From Magnetospirillum sp. (GTDB lineage: Bacteria > Pseudomonadota > Alphaproteobacteria > Rhodospirillales > Magnetospirillaceae): DNA of 10,000 bases. Location: assembly GCA_020217035.1 (NCBI GenBank), contig JAIWOG010000171.1, forward strand, positions 1-10,000, given 5' to 3'. Under the pieces are notes generated by a model. That model was given only the letters and a program-made list of their open reading frames with translations. It did no database searches and had not been told where the DNA came from. Position numbers and translations under genes: made by a program. This document shows, in pieces, positions 1 through 6,205 of this stretch (position 1 is the first letter of the stretch; the number at the start of each line of letters is the position of its first letter).

Positions 1-178
1 CGGCGTAATTGTCGGCCAGGTCTTCCAGTTCGGTGGGGCAGACGAAGGTGAAGTCGGCGGGATAGAAGAACACCACGGACCACTTGCCCTTCAGGTCGGC
101 ATCGGTGACTTCGATGAACTTGCCGGACTTGAAAGCCTGGGCCTTGAACGGCTTCACTTCGGTGTTGATCAGCGACAT
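1..178 (-). CDS. ahpC: Peroxiredoxin AhpC (2-Cys alkyl hydroperoxide reductase subunit C), N-terminal part
   Basis: The first 59 residues are visible and the gene continues past the left edge. The start ATG is at 178-176, preceded by a GGAGA ribosome site. The sequence begins [16 protein letters not shown], then has [16 protein letters not shown] with the peroxidatic cysteine at residue 47, the exact position and context of E. coli AhpC. AhpC reduces hydrogen peroxide, organic peroxides and peroxynitrite in the cytoplasm, and is re-reduced by AhpF, AhpD or a thioredoxin system. The resolving cysteine lies outside the window, so typical 2-Cys status is inferred from family resemblance. The long AT-rich upstream region suggests stress-regulated expression. 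Confidence 0.95.
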   Translation of the reverse strand, partial: MSLINTEVKPFKAQAFKSGKFIEVTDADLKGKWSVVFFYPADFTFVCPTELEDLADNYA

Positions 179-388
179 TTGGTTTTCTCCACAGCGTGTG
201 TGTTTCGGAACAGGGGCGATCCTAGGGGTAAAAATCATATTGATGAAACGAGTTTTTTTTCTGACAAAAATCGTTTTTGTCGATTTTTAGAGAGATCCGT
301 TTCCATCTTTCATTCTACGCCCGATCAGAAGCGCCACTTAAATAGAACTGTTCCAAAATCATAAACATCCAAGTGTGGAAACAAAGCC
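179..388 (-). promoter_or_regulatory. ahpC upstream control region with two overlapping dyads
   Basis: This 210-base gap is far more AT-rich than its surroundings. Reading leftwards toward ahpC, a -10-like TATGAT (239-234) would place transcription start near 227. Centred near 272 is a perfect dyad, GACAAAAA-TCG-TTTTTGTC (263-281), at about -45, a good place for an activator. A second perfect dyad, AAAAATCG-N7-CGATTTTT (266-288), overlaps it. Neither matches the classic OxyR motif. No good -35 hexamer was found, which would fit activator dependence. The -10 and start site are predictions from sequence only. No clear terminator for the GIY-YIG gene, which ends at 389, was seen here. Confidence 0.45.
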
Positions 389-778
389 CTAGTGATAAAG
401 GTCAAGGTTTTCCCCGTCGGGCCACGCCAGCAAATGGCTTTCACACTTGCGGCAATCGGAACTGCCGAAGCCGGGCCACGGCACCGGCAGGTGGGAAAGC
501 CGGGCAACCAGAGCACATTCGTCGCCGTCTTCGAACACCCACGCCCCCTCCACCGTCCCGGCCTCGGTCAACCGGTCCACATGCCAGCGGACTTTCTTGC
601 CCTTTTTCATGTGCCGGCCCAGCCGCGCCCGCAAGCCGCCCGGCCCCTTGGCCGAGCCGCAATAAAGATAACGCCCCGCTTGCAGCGGCGGCAGCGGGGC
701 GTCAAGGCGGATGACCAGCACATAGGCGCCAGGCAGCGGCGGTAGGGATTGGGCGGTGGGGTGGAAAACCCCGTTCAT
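389..778 (-). CDS. GIY-YIG nuclease-like protein (DUF123 family)
   Basis: 129 residues. The GIY-YIG elements are GAYVL (residues 17-21) and YLYCGSA (37-43), followed by LRARLGRH (49-56) holding the arginine expected in the active site, and a glutamate in DGDECAL (87). The C-terminal GFGSSDCRKCESHL is characteristic of the DUF123 branch, once called Uri-type endonucleases. Family members are thought to cut or bind DNA, but the cellular role of the bacterial stand-alone proteins is not established. The start at 778 is chosen because its ATG overlaps the TGA of the upstream HD gene (TGATG), implying translational coupling. An in-frame extension to 1015 exists but runs through the HD gene and is arginine/proline-rich out-of-frame sequence. 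Last gene of a three-gene leftward operon. Confidence 0.85.
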   Translation of the reverse strand: MNGVFHPTAQSLPPLPGAYVLVIRLDAPLPPLQAGRYLYCGSAKGPGGLRARLGRHMKKGKKVRWHVDRLTEAGTVEGAWVFEDGDECALVARLSHLPVPWPGFGSSDCRKCESHLLAWPDGENLDLYH

Positions 779-1407
779 CAGCCGCCATGTCGGCGGATCA
801 GCCGCTCCAGCTCGGTCAGGAAGCGTTCCTCGGCCAGACGCATGGGCCAGGGTTCCCAGGGCGTGCCGCCGTAACGACGGACCAGAGGGTCCTCGACCAG
901 GGGCGCCAGGCGGATCTTCAGGGTGGTGCGGATTTCCTGCGGGCTCCAACCGGCCACGTGCAGGGCCTCGGCGGCGGCGGCGCGGCGGTCGGCATCCTTG
1001 ATGGCTTTTTTCCACTCGGCCGGCAGGTCGGCGGGGATACCCAGGCGGATGTGGATGGCGCGCTGGATGGCGCGGTCCATCTTGTGGAAACCTTCGCCTA
1101 GAAACGGCTTCACCGGGGTGATGGGGTCCCAGCGCACCCCCAGCGCCTCGGCGCCGTCATGCACCAGATTGGCCAGTTCCAAGGCTGTCGACAGGCCGGT
1201 GGGGGCGTTGGCACGCTGGATTTCCAGTGTCATCAGGCTGTGCTGGGCCACCGACAACGGCCATTCCCACACCGACGAGCCGCCCCAGCGGAAGGTGCGC
1301 GACACCCCTTCGGCCAAGTCGGCCAGTTCCCAATCCAATGGCGTGGGGTCCAGCAGGTTGAAGCGCCGCTTGGATCGCAGCAACACCCAGGCGCGGGCTT
1401 CCGCCAT
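778..1407 (-). CDS. HD-domain phosphohydrolase, YfbR-like 5'-nucleotidase
   Basis: 209 residues. The metal-binding set of an HD hydrolase is visible: H56 in SVAQHS, H83-D84 with E87 in LVHDGAEAL, and an aspartate near 138-140 in IKDADRR. The stretch HDGAEALGVRWDPITPVK closely follows the YfbR pattern (HDASE...D.PTPVK). YfbR-type enzymes dephosphorylate deoxyribonucleoside 5'-monophosphates in the cytoplasm. The exact substrate here is inference. ATG at 1407 is preceded by a GGAAG/GAAGA purine run and lies 12 bases after the stop of the radical SAM gene. Its TGA overlaps the ATG of the GIY-YIG gene. This arrangement points to one transcript for all three. A general HD phosphatase of other specificity cannot be excluded. 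Confidence 0.85.
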   Translation of the reverse strand: MAEARAWVLLRSKRRFNLLDPTPLDWELADLAEGVSRTFRWGGSSVWEWPLSVAQHSLMTLEIQRANAPTGLSTALELANLVHDGAEALGVRWDPITPVKPFLGEGFHKMDRAIQRAIHIRLGIPADLPAEWKKAIKDADRRAAAAEALHVAGWSPQEIRTTLKIRLAPLVEDPLVRRYGGTPWEPWPMRLAEERFLTELERLIRRHGG

Positions 1408-1419
1408 TCTTCGCTTCCG

Positions 1420-3129
1420 CTATTTGGTCAGCACCTTGCGATCCGGCTTGGTCGTCCCCCCGGTTTGATAGGGCGGCGGCTTCAGCTTGCGCGGGTTGGG
1501 CACACGGCGTCCGCCCAGGGGCTTGATCCGTTGCTCGTAGGTATAATGCAGCAGGGCGTGGTTGCGGAACAGCCCCAGATCGCCACGGAACGCTTCGAAA
1601 TGGTCGAAGAAATTGGTCTTCCAGAACATGGCGTGCTTTTCGGTGTCAAAGCAGCCCACCCCGTCGACCACGTCGTATTTGACGCTGACGGTGGCGATGT
1701 TCGACACGTCCCAGATGCGCGAGATGCCGAAGCGTTCCGGTTCCTTGAAGATGATCGAGCCGTTGTCCAGCGAGAAGCCGCAGGCCAGGATGCGGTGCAC
1801 GTTGTCGCGGTTCCGGTACAGGAAATCCATGGTTTCCATGTACTCGGCCTCGGTTTCCGAGGGGAAGCCGACGATGATGAACAAATGGTTCTTGATGCCG
1901 GCCTTGGTGGACCGCGCCAGCACCTCGGCGACGCCGTCGGGCGTGGTGCCCTTGTCCATCAGGTCGATGGTGCGCTGGTTGGCCGATTCCACCCCCCACA
2001 GGATGTAACGGCAGCCGCCCTGGTACATGATGTCCAGCACTTCCTGGGTATAGATCAGGTCGGGCTTGGCCAGCGCGTACCAAGTGATGTCGATGCCCTT
2101 TTCGATCAGGTCTTCGGAAATGCGGCGGAAACGGCCGGGCGAGATCATCTCGTCAACGAAGGCGAAACGCTTGACCCCATAGGTGTTGACCATGTGCTCG
2201 ATCTCGCCCACCACCCGGTCGGTGGCCGCCGCCCGATGTGCGCCGGAATAGGACCGGTGATGGGTGCAAAAGGTGCACTTGTCCCAGGCGCAGCCCTTGG
2301 ACGACATGATGGGGAACACCGGTTCCGGCTGGAAATATCGGTCCAGGGTGTAATCCGAGAAATCCGGATAGGGCTGGGTCTTGAAGTCCACTGACGGCGA
2401 CTTGGGGTTCTTCACCCAGCCGTCGGGGGAATCGGCGTCACGCCAGATCAGGTTGGGAATGCCGTCGAAACGGGTTTGCCCGCGGTCCAAGGCTTGCAGC
2501 AGGTCCAGGAAGCCGCCCTCGCCCTCGTTGAAGACGACGAAGTCGATGAAGGGGTTGGCAAACACCACCGACGGGTGGCAGGCGCTGGTATAGCCGCCGC
2601 CGAAGACGATCTTGACCTCGGGGCGCAGCGCCTTGACATAATAGGCAATCAGCACCGACGGCATGTATTGTTCGCGGAACATCAACGAAAAGCCCACCAC
2701 CGACGGGTCGTTGGCCACCAGCTTGCGGGCAGCATGTTCGGCATAGGCCTTGATGGGGGGCACGTATTCGCCCCGGGCGCAGGCCCGCTCGAAGCCGTCC
2801 AGGAAGACGTTCTCGACCTTGCGGATGGTGCTTTCGAAAAACCGCGACAGCCGCAGGTACTCGGCCTCGTTCCAGAACACGTCGCCGCCTTGGCGGAACA
2901 TGGCGGCGGCCTGGGCGAATTCGGCCTGGGCCTGGGGGGTGAACTGGACAAAGCTTTTGCCGGCCAGGGCGGCGTCGACGAAGGTGTTGTACCATTCAGC
3001 GTTCAGGTCGACGCAAGAAACCTTGAAATCGGAATGTTCCTCGGCGAAGGCCTTGATGATGGATGGCCCCAAGGGCAGGCTGGCCGGAAAGGAAAACGGG
3101 CAGATGGCGATGTTGACCTGCCGATTCAT
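1420..3129 (-). CDS. B12-binding-domain-type radical SAM protein with CX4CX2C cluster motif
   Basis: 569 residues. Residues about 130-230 look like the Rossmann-type domain found in cobalamin-binding radical SAM proteins (VVGFSLMFREQYMPS, IVFGGGYTSACHPS, FVVFNEGEG), but no DxHxxG cobalamin-ligating motif is visible, so B12 may be bound base-off or not at all. The radical SAM barrel follows: SSKGCAWDKCTFCTHH with cysteines 280, 285 and 288, FAFVDEMI, ILWGVESANQRTI, and FIIVGFPSETEAE. The first two cysteines are separated by four residues, giving CX4CX2C instead of CX3CX2C; I checked this in the DNA. The tail (about 530-569) is basic and proline-rich. ATG at 3129 follows a GAGGA site. The substrate is unknown: methylation or another radical modification is possible. 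First gene of the operon with the HD and GIY-YIG genes. Confidence 0.88.
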   Translation of the reverse strand: MNRQVNIAICPFSFPASLPLGPSIIKAFAEEHSDFKVSCVDLNAEWYNTFVDAALAGKSFVQFTPQAQAEFAQAAAMFRQGGDVFWNEAEYLRLSRFFESTIRKVENVFLDGFERACARGEYVPPIKAYAEHAARKLVANDPSVVGFSLMFREQYMPSVLIAYYVKALRPEVKIVFGGGYTSACHPSVVFANPFIDFVVFNEGEGGFLDLLQALDRGQTRFDGIPNLIWRDADSPDGWVKNPKSPSVDFKTQPYPDFSDYTLDRYFQPEPVFPIMSSKGCAWDKCTFCTHHRSYSGAHRAAATDRVVGEIEHMVNTYGVKRFAFVDEMISPGRFRRISEDLIEKGIDITWYALAKPDLIYTQEVLDIMYQGGCRYILWGVESANQRTIDLMDKGTTPDGVAEVLARSTKAGIKNHLFIIVGFPSETEAEYMETMDFLYRNRDNVHRILACGFSLDNGSIIFKEPERFGISRIWDVSNIATVSVKYDVVDGVGCFDTEKHAMFWKTNFFDHFEAFRGDLGLFRNHALLHYTYEQRIKPLGGRRVPNPRKLKPPPYQTGGTTKPDRKVLTK

Positions 3130-3308
3130 GGAATTCCTCGATCAGCTTGGGGGAAACGTCAGGCACCTTAGCTTGTCCTGGAATCCATCTCAACAATTGG
3201 ACTTGTGTGGTTTTTCAAGGCGCACCCGAGCACCCCACCAAGTCTGGTAGGTACATGGAAGCCCCTAAAAAGCATAGGTTTGCTTAACCGTGCCAAGGAG
3301 GGTTGGAA
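3130..3308. other. Divergent intergenic region between radical SAM operon and small rightward gene
   Basis: Promoters for both the leftward radical SAM operon and the rightward 52-residue gene must lie here, as nothing else separates them. The region is less GC-rich than its flanks. I see no convincing -35/-10 pair. A short interrupted repeat, ACCA-N4-TGGT around 3237-3248, was noted but is too short to call a site. The strong ribosome site AAGGAGGG (3295-3302) belongs to the rightward gene. Confidence 0.4.
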
Positions 3309-3467
3309 ATGAACGAAGCCAAAAGCCGCAGCGAAAACGCCCGCGCCATCAAGCATTGCCTGGATTATCTGGCCCGCGAGGCCCGCGAGGCCGACCTGCG
3401 CGAACTGGCCGAACTGATCGAGGTGGCCGGCCTGGCCGCTGAAGACGTCAGCAATCCCCTGCACTGA
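3309..3467 (+). CDS. Small helical protein of 52 residues, paralogue-like to the small protein after luxI
   Basis: This short ORF has a near-ideal ribosome site, AAGGAGGG at 3295-3302, six bases before ATG 3309, and is followed by a hairpin terminator candidate. Codon use is GC-rich like its neighbours. The product is charged and should be mostly alpha-helical: residues 12-46 contain AIKHCLDYLAREAREADLR and then ELAELIEVAGLAAEDV. No membrane segment, signal peptide or known domain is recognised. Aligned without gaps to the convergent 66-residue protein after luxI, about 14 of 33 positions are identical (LD.LA, AR, LAE, I.V.G). Two such proteins tail to tail suggest an ancient duplication. Function unknown; a small regulatory or protein-binding role is only a guess. 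Confidence 0.75.
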   Translation: MNEAKSRSENARAIKHCLDYLAREAREADLRELAELIEVAGLAAEDVSNPLH

Positions 3468-3487
3468 CCTTCCATTGTTTGGTTGCC

Positions 3488-3519
3488 GGGCCCGCCTCCC
3501 CCTGGGACGCGGGCCTTTG
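3488..3519 (+). terminator. Hairpin terminator candidate after the 52-residue gene
   Basis: GGCCCGC (3489-3495) pairs with GCGGGCC (3509-3515) across a 13-base loop, followed by TTTGTGT. It starts 21 bases after the stop of the rightward small gene. The T run is short, so it is a modest intrinsic terminator. On the opposite strand there is no T run, so it would serve the leftward luxI operon poorly. Confidence 0.55.
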
Positions 3520-3531
3520 TGTGTCTCCCGG

Positions 3532-3732
3532 TCAATGGTGAAGCTTGGCGGCGAAACGGGCGATTTCCGCCGCCTCGATGCCCAGGACCTTGATGGATTC
3601 CGCCAGATCGGACAAGCCCAGGTCGCGGGCCTTGCAGGCCAGGGCGTCCAGCGCCTGGCCCAGGATGGCGGCGTCGCCGGCCAGCGGCCCGGCGTCCCCG
3701 CCCAACCCGCGACGGCCCAGGGCGGCGGCCAT
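3532..3732 (-). CDS. Small helical protein of 66 residues, coupled to luxI
   Basis: The ATG at 3732-3730 overlaps the TGA of luxI (TGATG), with GGAGG seven bases upstream inside luxI, so the two should be translated together. The product starts MAAALGRRGLGGDAGPLAGD (alanine/glycine-rich), then has a helical segment ILGQALDALACKARDLG and LSDLAESIKVLGIEAAEI, ending FAAKLHH. No known domain is recognised. The helical part aligns with the facing 52-residue protein (see 3309-3467). A longer reading to 3789 runs back through the luxI coding region and is not preferred. Position as third gene of a luxR-luxI operon suggests an accessory role in the signalling system, for example binding one of the regulators, but that is inference. 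Confidence 0.7.
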   Translation of the reverse strand: MAAALGRRGLGGDAGPLAGDAAILGQALDALACKARDLGLSDLAESIKVLGIEAAEIARFAAKLHH

Positions 3733-4355
3733 CACGCCGCCTCCGCCGCACGGTCGTGGCGCCGCAACACCGAACCGGGAACCGCGCATTTCGCCCGGGC
3801 GCTGGTCAATGCCTGTTCGCTGACCTCGATCTCGGCTGCCGCCACCGGATAATCGGCCAGATTGCGGGTTTCACCCAGGAAGCGGTAATTGCACCCCGCG
3901 CCGCCAATGGTGCGGCGGATGATCAGATGCGGCATCAACACCAGATAACGGTCGATGCCCATGGATTGGCCGAACTCCAGGCAACCCAGGACGATTTCCG
4001 CCGCCACCCGGCGCTTGGCCGCGGGCTCCAGGTCGTCGTCGATACCGAAGCGCGTGGCTTCCCACACTTTCGGCGAAACCGGCACGTCGCCGCCCAGCAG
4101 GTCGGGCCACAATTCCTTCAGCATGTAAGGGCGGGTGGTGGGAATCAGGCGGGCCACGCCGTTGACCGGGCCACCGGGATGGCGGTGGATCAAATAGGTG
4201 GCGGCCGGCGTGTCGAACTGGTCGTATTCCATGCCGTCATGGCTGGGGACGCTCCAACCATTGCGTTCGACGAAACATTTATGGCGCAGTCGATGATGGG
4301 CCGCCAGCGAATCGCCAAATACGTGTGAATTAGCCCAAGTCACAACCTCAATCAT
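3732..4355 (-). CDS. luxI: Acyl-homoserine-lactone synthase, LuxI family
   Basis: 207 residues, the usual LuxI length. All the invariant family residues are present: R24 and W34 (RHKCFVERNGW), D45 and D48 (EYDQFD), R69 (GVARLIPT), E99 and R102 (WEATRF). LuxI enzymes join the acyl group of an acyl-ACP (or acyl-CoA) to the amino group of S-adenosylmethionine and lactonise it to give a diffusible quorum-sensing signal. The acyl chain cannot be predicted from this reading. ATG at 4355 is preceded by a strong AGGAGGGG site. The gene lies 81 bases after its likely receptor gene luxR on the same strand and overlaps the following 66-residue gene. The symbol is generic for the family; the species-specific name is unknown. 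Confidence 0.95.
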   Translation of the reverse strand: MIEVVTWANSHVFGDSLAAHHRLRHKCFVERNGWSVPSHDGMEYDQFDTPAATYLIHRHPGGPVNGVARLIPTTRPYMLKELWPDLLGGDVPVSPKVWEATRFGIDDDLEPAAKRRVAAEIVLGCLEFGQSMGIDRYLVLMPHLIIRRTIGGAGCNYRFLGETRNLADYPVAAAEIEVSEQALTSARAKCAVPGSVLRRHDRAAEAA

Positions 4356-4378
4356 CTACCCCTCCTGGCGCATCTCGT

Positions 4379-4392
4379 TTCTGGCACCAGAA
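4379..4392. promoter_or_regulatory. Perfect 14-base palindrome upstream of luxI
   Basis: TTCTGG-CA-CCAGAA is an uninterrupted palindrome lying 24-37 bases before the luxI start, inside the 81-base luxR-luxI gap. It has the CTG...CAG ends seen in many lux boxes but is shorter than the usual 18-20-base site, so its role as a LuxR operator is only a candidate. A two-base centre makes an RNA hairpin unlikely. An AT-rich TAATAAT-like stretch upstream (around 4411-4418 on the leftward strand) could be a -10 for a separate luxI promoter. Confidence 0.35.
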
Positions 4393-4436
4393 GAAGACGA
4401 ATCGACTATTATTACATCCTGCCAAGGTTGAGAGGT

Positions 4437-5165
4437 TTACGGGACGATCAATCCCATGCGAATAGCCTTGACGATGGCGAGCACGCGCGTCGAAGCCTTC
4501 AATTTGCTCATGGCGTTCTTCAGATGAAAATTGACCGTGTTTTCCGAGATGTTGAGAATCACCCCGATATCCCACGACGACTTGCCACGGGCCGACCAGA
4601 TCAGGTATTCGCGTTCACGGCTGGTCAGCGACACCGGGGCGCCGGGGGCACCCGGATGCTTCAGCCCCACCAACACCGTATGGGCCTGGGTCACCAGCAT
4701 GTTGACCACCGACAACGACCGGCGGTGGTCGATATCCAGGTAAGGGGTGGCGATGGCGGCGACGAACACCTCGCCGGCGGGACCATGGATGGGCACGGTG
4801 ATGCCGTCCACCAAGCCGGCGTCGCCGGCTTCCGCGAACATGCGCCGCTGTGGGGCGGTCAGGTCCTGCAAATCCGACCAGCGATAGGGAATGCGGGCCA
4901 GGCTGGCCCGCGTCACCACCGGGTCGATGGTGACGTAGTTGTTCTCGAAATAATGGGTCTGCCATTGCTCGGGGTAGTCGACGATGACCGCCGGAATGGT
5001 TTCGTCGTCCAGCGACCGTTCAGGATCGCCGAAGGATCCGCAGGCCATGTAGGCGAAACCGAACTGCCCCAGGGCCGATTTCAGCTCGGCCACCAAGGCC
5101 GGCGTCGACTCGGCCTGCAAGGTGCGCTCGATGAAGTCGCCAAAACGAAACGAGTCATCGACCAT
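4437..5165 (-). CDS. luxR: LuxR-family quorum-sensing transcription regulator
   Basis: 242 residues with two domains. The N-terminal autoinducer-binding domain (about 10-165) carries the signature residues W68 and Y72 (EQWQTHYF), D81-P82 (TIDPVV), W96 (PYRWSDL) and G121 (GITVPIHG). The C-terminal GerE-type helix-turn-helix (about 178-240) has LTSREREYLIWSARGKSSWDIG and ISENTVNFHLKNAMSKL. It should bind the acyl-homoserine lactone made by the adjacent LuxI and control target promoters. I chose ATG at 5165 because GAGGT lies seven bases upstream; a GTG at 5180 would add five residues but has no better ribosome site. Divergent from the XRE gene at 5249, so the two share an 83-base control region. 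Confidence 0.94.
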   Translation of the reverse strand: MVDDSFRFGDFIERTLQAESTPALVAELKSALGQFGFAYMACGSFGDPERSLDDETIPAVIVDYPEQWQTHYFENNYVTIDPVVTRASLARIPYRWSDLQDLTAPQRRMFAEAGDAGLVDGITVPIHGPAGEVFVAAIATPYLDIDHRRSLSVVNMLVTQAHTVLVGLKHPGAPGAPVSLTSREREYLIWSARGKSSWDIGVILNISENTVNFHLKNAMSKLKASTRVLAIVKAIRMGLIVP

Positions 5166-5188
5166 GTTACCTCGCACCACCCACGAGT

Positions 5189-5216
5189 TTTACACCTTCG
5201 ACGCGTATGGTATACA
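5189..5216 (+). promoter_or_regulatory. Promoter candidate for the rightward XRE gene
   Basis: TTTACA (5189-5194), a 16-base spacer and TATACA (5211-5216) form a sigma-70-like promoter. Transcription would begin near 5223, after the possible ATG at 5207, which supports translation from 5249 instead. It lies in the 83-base gap shared with luxR, so a regulator bound here could affect both genes. Confidence 0.45.
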
Positions 5217-5248
5217 CACATCGCCCCCCAATCAATCTTGCGTGTGCG

Positions 5249-5668
5249 ATGATCGGCTCAGATAACGTGGAAAAAGCACCCAACCCCTTGGACACCCATC
5301 TGGGGATGCGAATCAAGGCCCGCCGTCAAAGCCTTAACCTGTCGGCGGCAGGGCTGGCGCACGCATTGGCGGTCGGCGAGGACGTCCTGGCGCTCATGGA
5401 ACGAGGCATCCAACGCCTAAGCGCCAGTCAGCTGCATAGACTGGCCCAGGTTCTGGATGTTCCCATCAGCTATTTCTTCGAAAGCGCCCCGCGGGAACAC
5501 TCCCCCGGCTTCCCCGGCACCGCTTTCGCCGAAGCCTTTGTCACCGCCGACGACGAATCGGCCGAGACGCTGGATCTGGTTCGCGCCTTCCTGGCCATCG
5601 ACGATGCGGCGGCCCGCAAACGGGTGACCGAATTGGCCCTGACGCTGGCAGCCAAGTCACAGGCATGA
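5249..5668 (+). CDS. XRE-family regulator, diverged PraR-like paralogue
   Basis: 139 residues. The core PNPLDTHLGMRIKARRQSLNLSAAGLAHALAV and LSASQLHRLAQVLDVPISYFFES is the same fold and layout as the PraR-like protein encoded at 6205-5714, and the C-terminal ETLDLVRAFLAIDDAAARKRV matches ETLELVRAYYRITDPQVRKRV there. It is therefore a paralogue. The recognition-helix region differs: the neighbour's TFQQVQKYERG is GEDVLALMERG here, so DNA specificity may have changed or been lost. No strong ribosome site is seen; ATG 5249 is chosen because the likely promoter covers the earlier ATG at 5207, and GTG 5267 is another option. Divergent from luxR, it may regulate the quorum-sensing genes (inference). 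Confidence 0.85.
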   Translation: MIGSDNVEKAPNPLDTHLGMRIKARRQSLNLSAAGLAHALAVGEDVLALMERGIQRLSASQLHRLAQVLDVPISYFFESAPREHSPGFPGTAFAEAFVTADDESAETLDLVRAFLAIDDAAARKRVTELALTLAAKSQA

Positions 5669-5704
5669 AAAAGGCCGCGACGGCATTTCGTCGCGGCTTT
5701 TTTT
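5669..5704. terminator. Bidirectional intrinsic terminator between two XRE genes
   Basis: GCCGCGACG (5674-5682) and CGTCGCGGC (5689-5697) form a perfect nine-base-pair stem with a six-base loop. Seven T's follow on the right (5698-5704) and a run of A's precedes on the left (5668-5672), so it has a T tract for either strand. It begins right after the stop of the rightward XRE gene and ends nine bases before the stop of the leftward one. Confidence 0.92.
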
Positions 5705-5713
5705 CGTGAGGAC

Positions 5714-6205
5714 TTATTCCGAGGCGGAATCGCCCACCGCGCCCAAGGCCTTGGCCAAGTCCAGAACCCGCTTGCGGACTTGGGGATCGGTGATGCGGTA
5801 GTAAGCCCGCACCAGTTCCAACGTCTCGCGCTTGGTCATGGGATCCGCCTCGAAGCCGGCCGGTTCCTCGGACAGGCCAGAGATCAGACGCGGCGACAGG
5901 GATTCCACTTCCTCGGACATGTCGTCGAAGAAGAAGCTGACCGGAACGTCCAGCACGCGGGACAGGTCGAACAAACGGGACGCGCCGACCCGGTTGGCGC
6001 CGCGCTCGTACTTCTGCACCTGCTGGAAGGTCAGGCCCAGGGCCTCGCCCAGCTTTTCCTGGCTCATTCCCATCAAGGTCCGGCGCAAGCGCACCCGGGC
6101 GCCCACATGAACGTCGATGGGATTGGGCTTGCCCGCAGGCGTGCGCCCACGGCTGGAGACCTTGCGGGTCGAGGTTTTCACGGAAACATTGGCGGTAGAA
6201 GTCAT
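5714..6205 (-). CDS. XRE-family regulator, PraR-like
   Basis: 163 residues. After a basic, serine/threonine-rich tail (1-27) comes PNPIDVHVGARVRLRRTLMGMSQEKLGEALGLTFQQVQKYERGANRVGASRL (helix-turn-helix, about 32-92), then VLDVPVSFFFDD and an acidic linker, and ETLELVRAYYRI near the C terminus. This pattern is typical of a conserved alphaproteobacterial family that includes PraR of Rhizobium leguminosarum, known to repress quorum-sensing regulator genes and affect biofilm formation. Here it sits next to luxR/luxI and a diverged paralogue. ATG at 6205 has AGGAAA upstream with a long spacing. Dyads in its upstream region suggest autoregulation. Control of the neighbouring lux genes is inference from family and position. 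Confidence 0.9.
   Translation of the reverse strand: MTSTANVSVKTSTRKVSSRGRTPAGKPNPIDVHVGARVRLRRTLMGMSQEKLGEALGLTFQQVQKYERGANRVGASRLFDLSRVLDVPVSFFFDDMSEEVESLSPRLISGLSEEPAGFEADPMTKRETLELVRAYYRITDPQVRKRVLDLAKALGAVGDSASE

Noticed and set aside
84..290. A 68-residue rightward frame across the ahpC start.
   Set aside because: It is antisense to ahpC and runs into its control region; there is no ribosome site or domain.
342..355. GAACTGTTC near the left end as a possible LexA site.
   Set aside because: Alphaproteobacterial LexA sites are spaced GTTC repeats and the Gram-positive type needs four bases between arms; the spacing here fits neither.
779..1015. N-terminal extension of the GIY-YIG protein.
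   Set aside because: The added residues are an arginine/proline-rich out-of-frame reading of the HD gene; the ATG at 778 has the coupling overlap and directly precedes the domain.
1159..2394. A 411-residue open frame on the + strand.
   Set aside because: It lies antisense to the HD and radical SAM genes, whose motifs are clear. The product is rich in H, G, V and D as expected for a reverse-complement shadow in GC-rich DNA.
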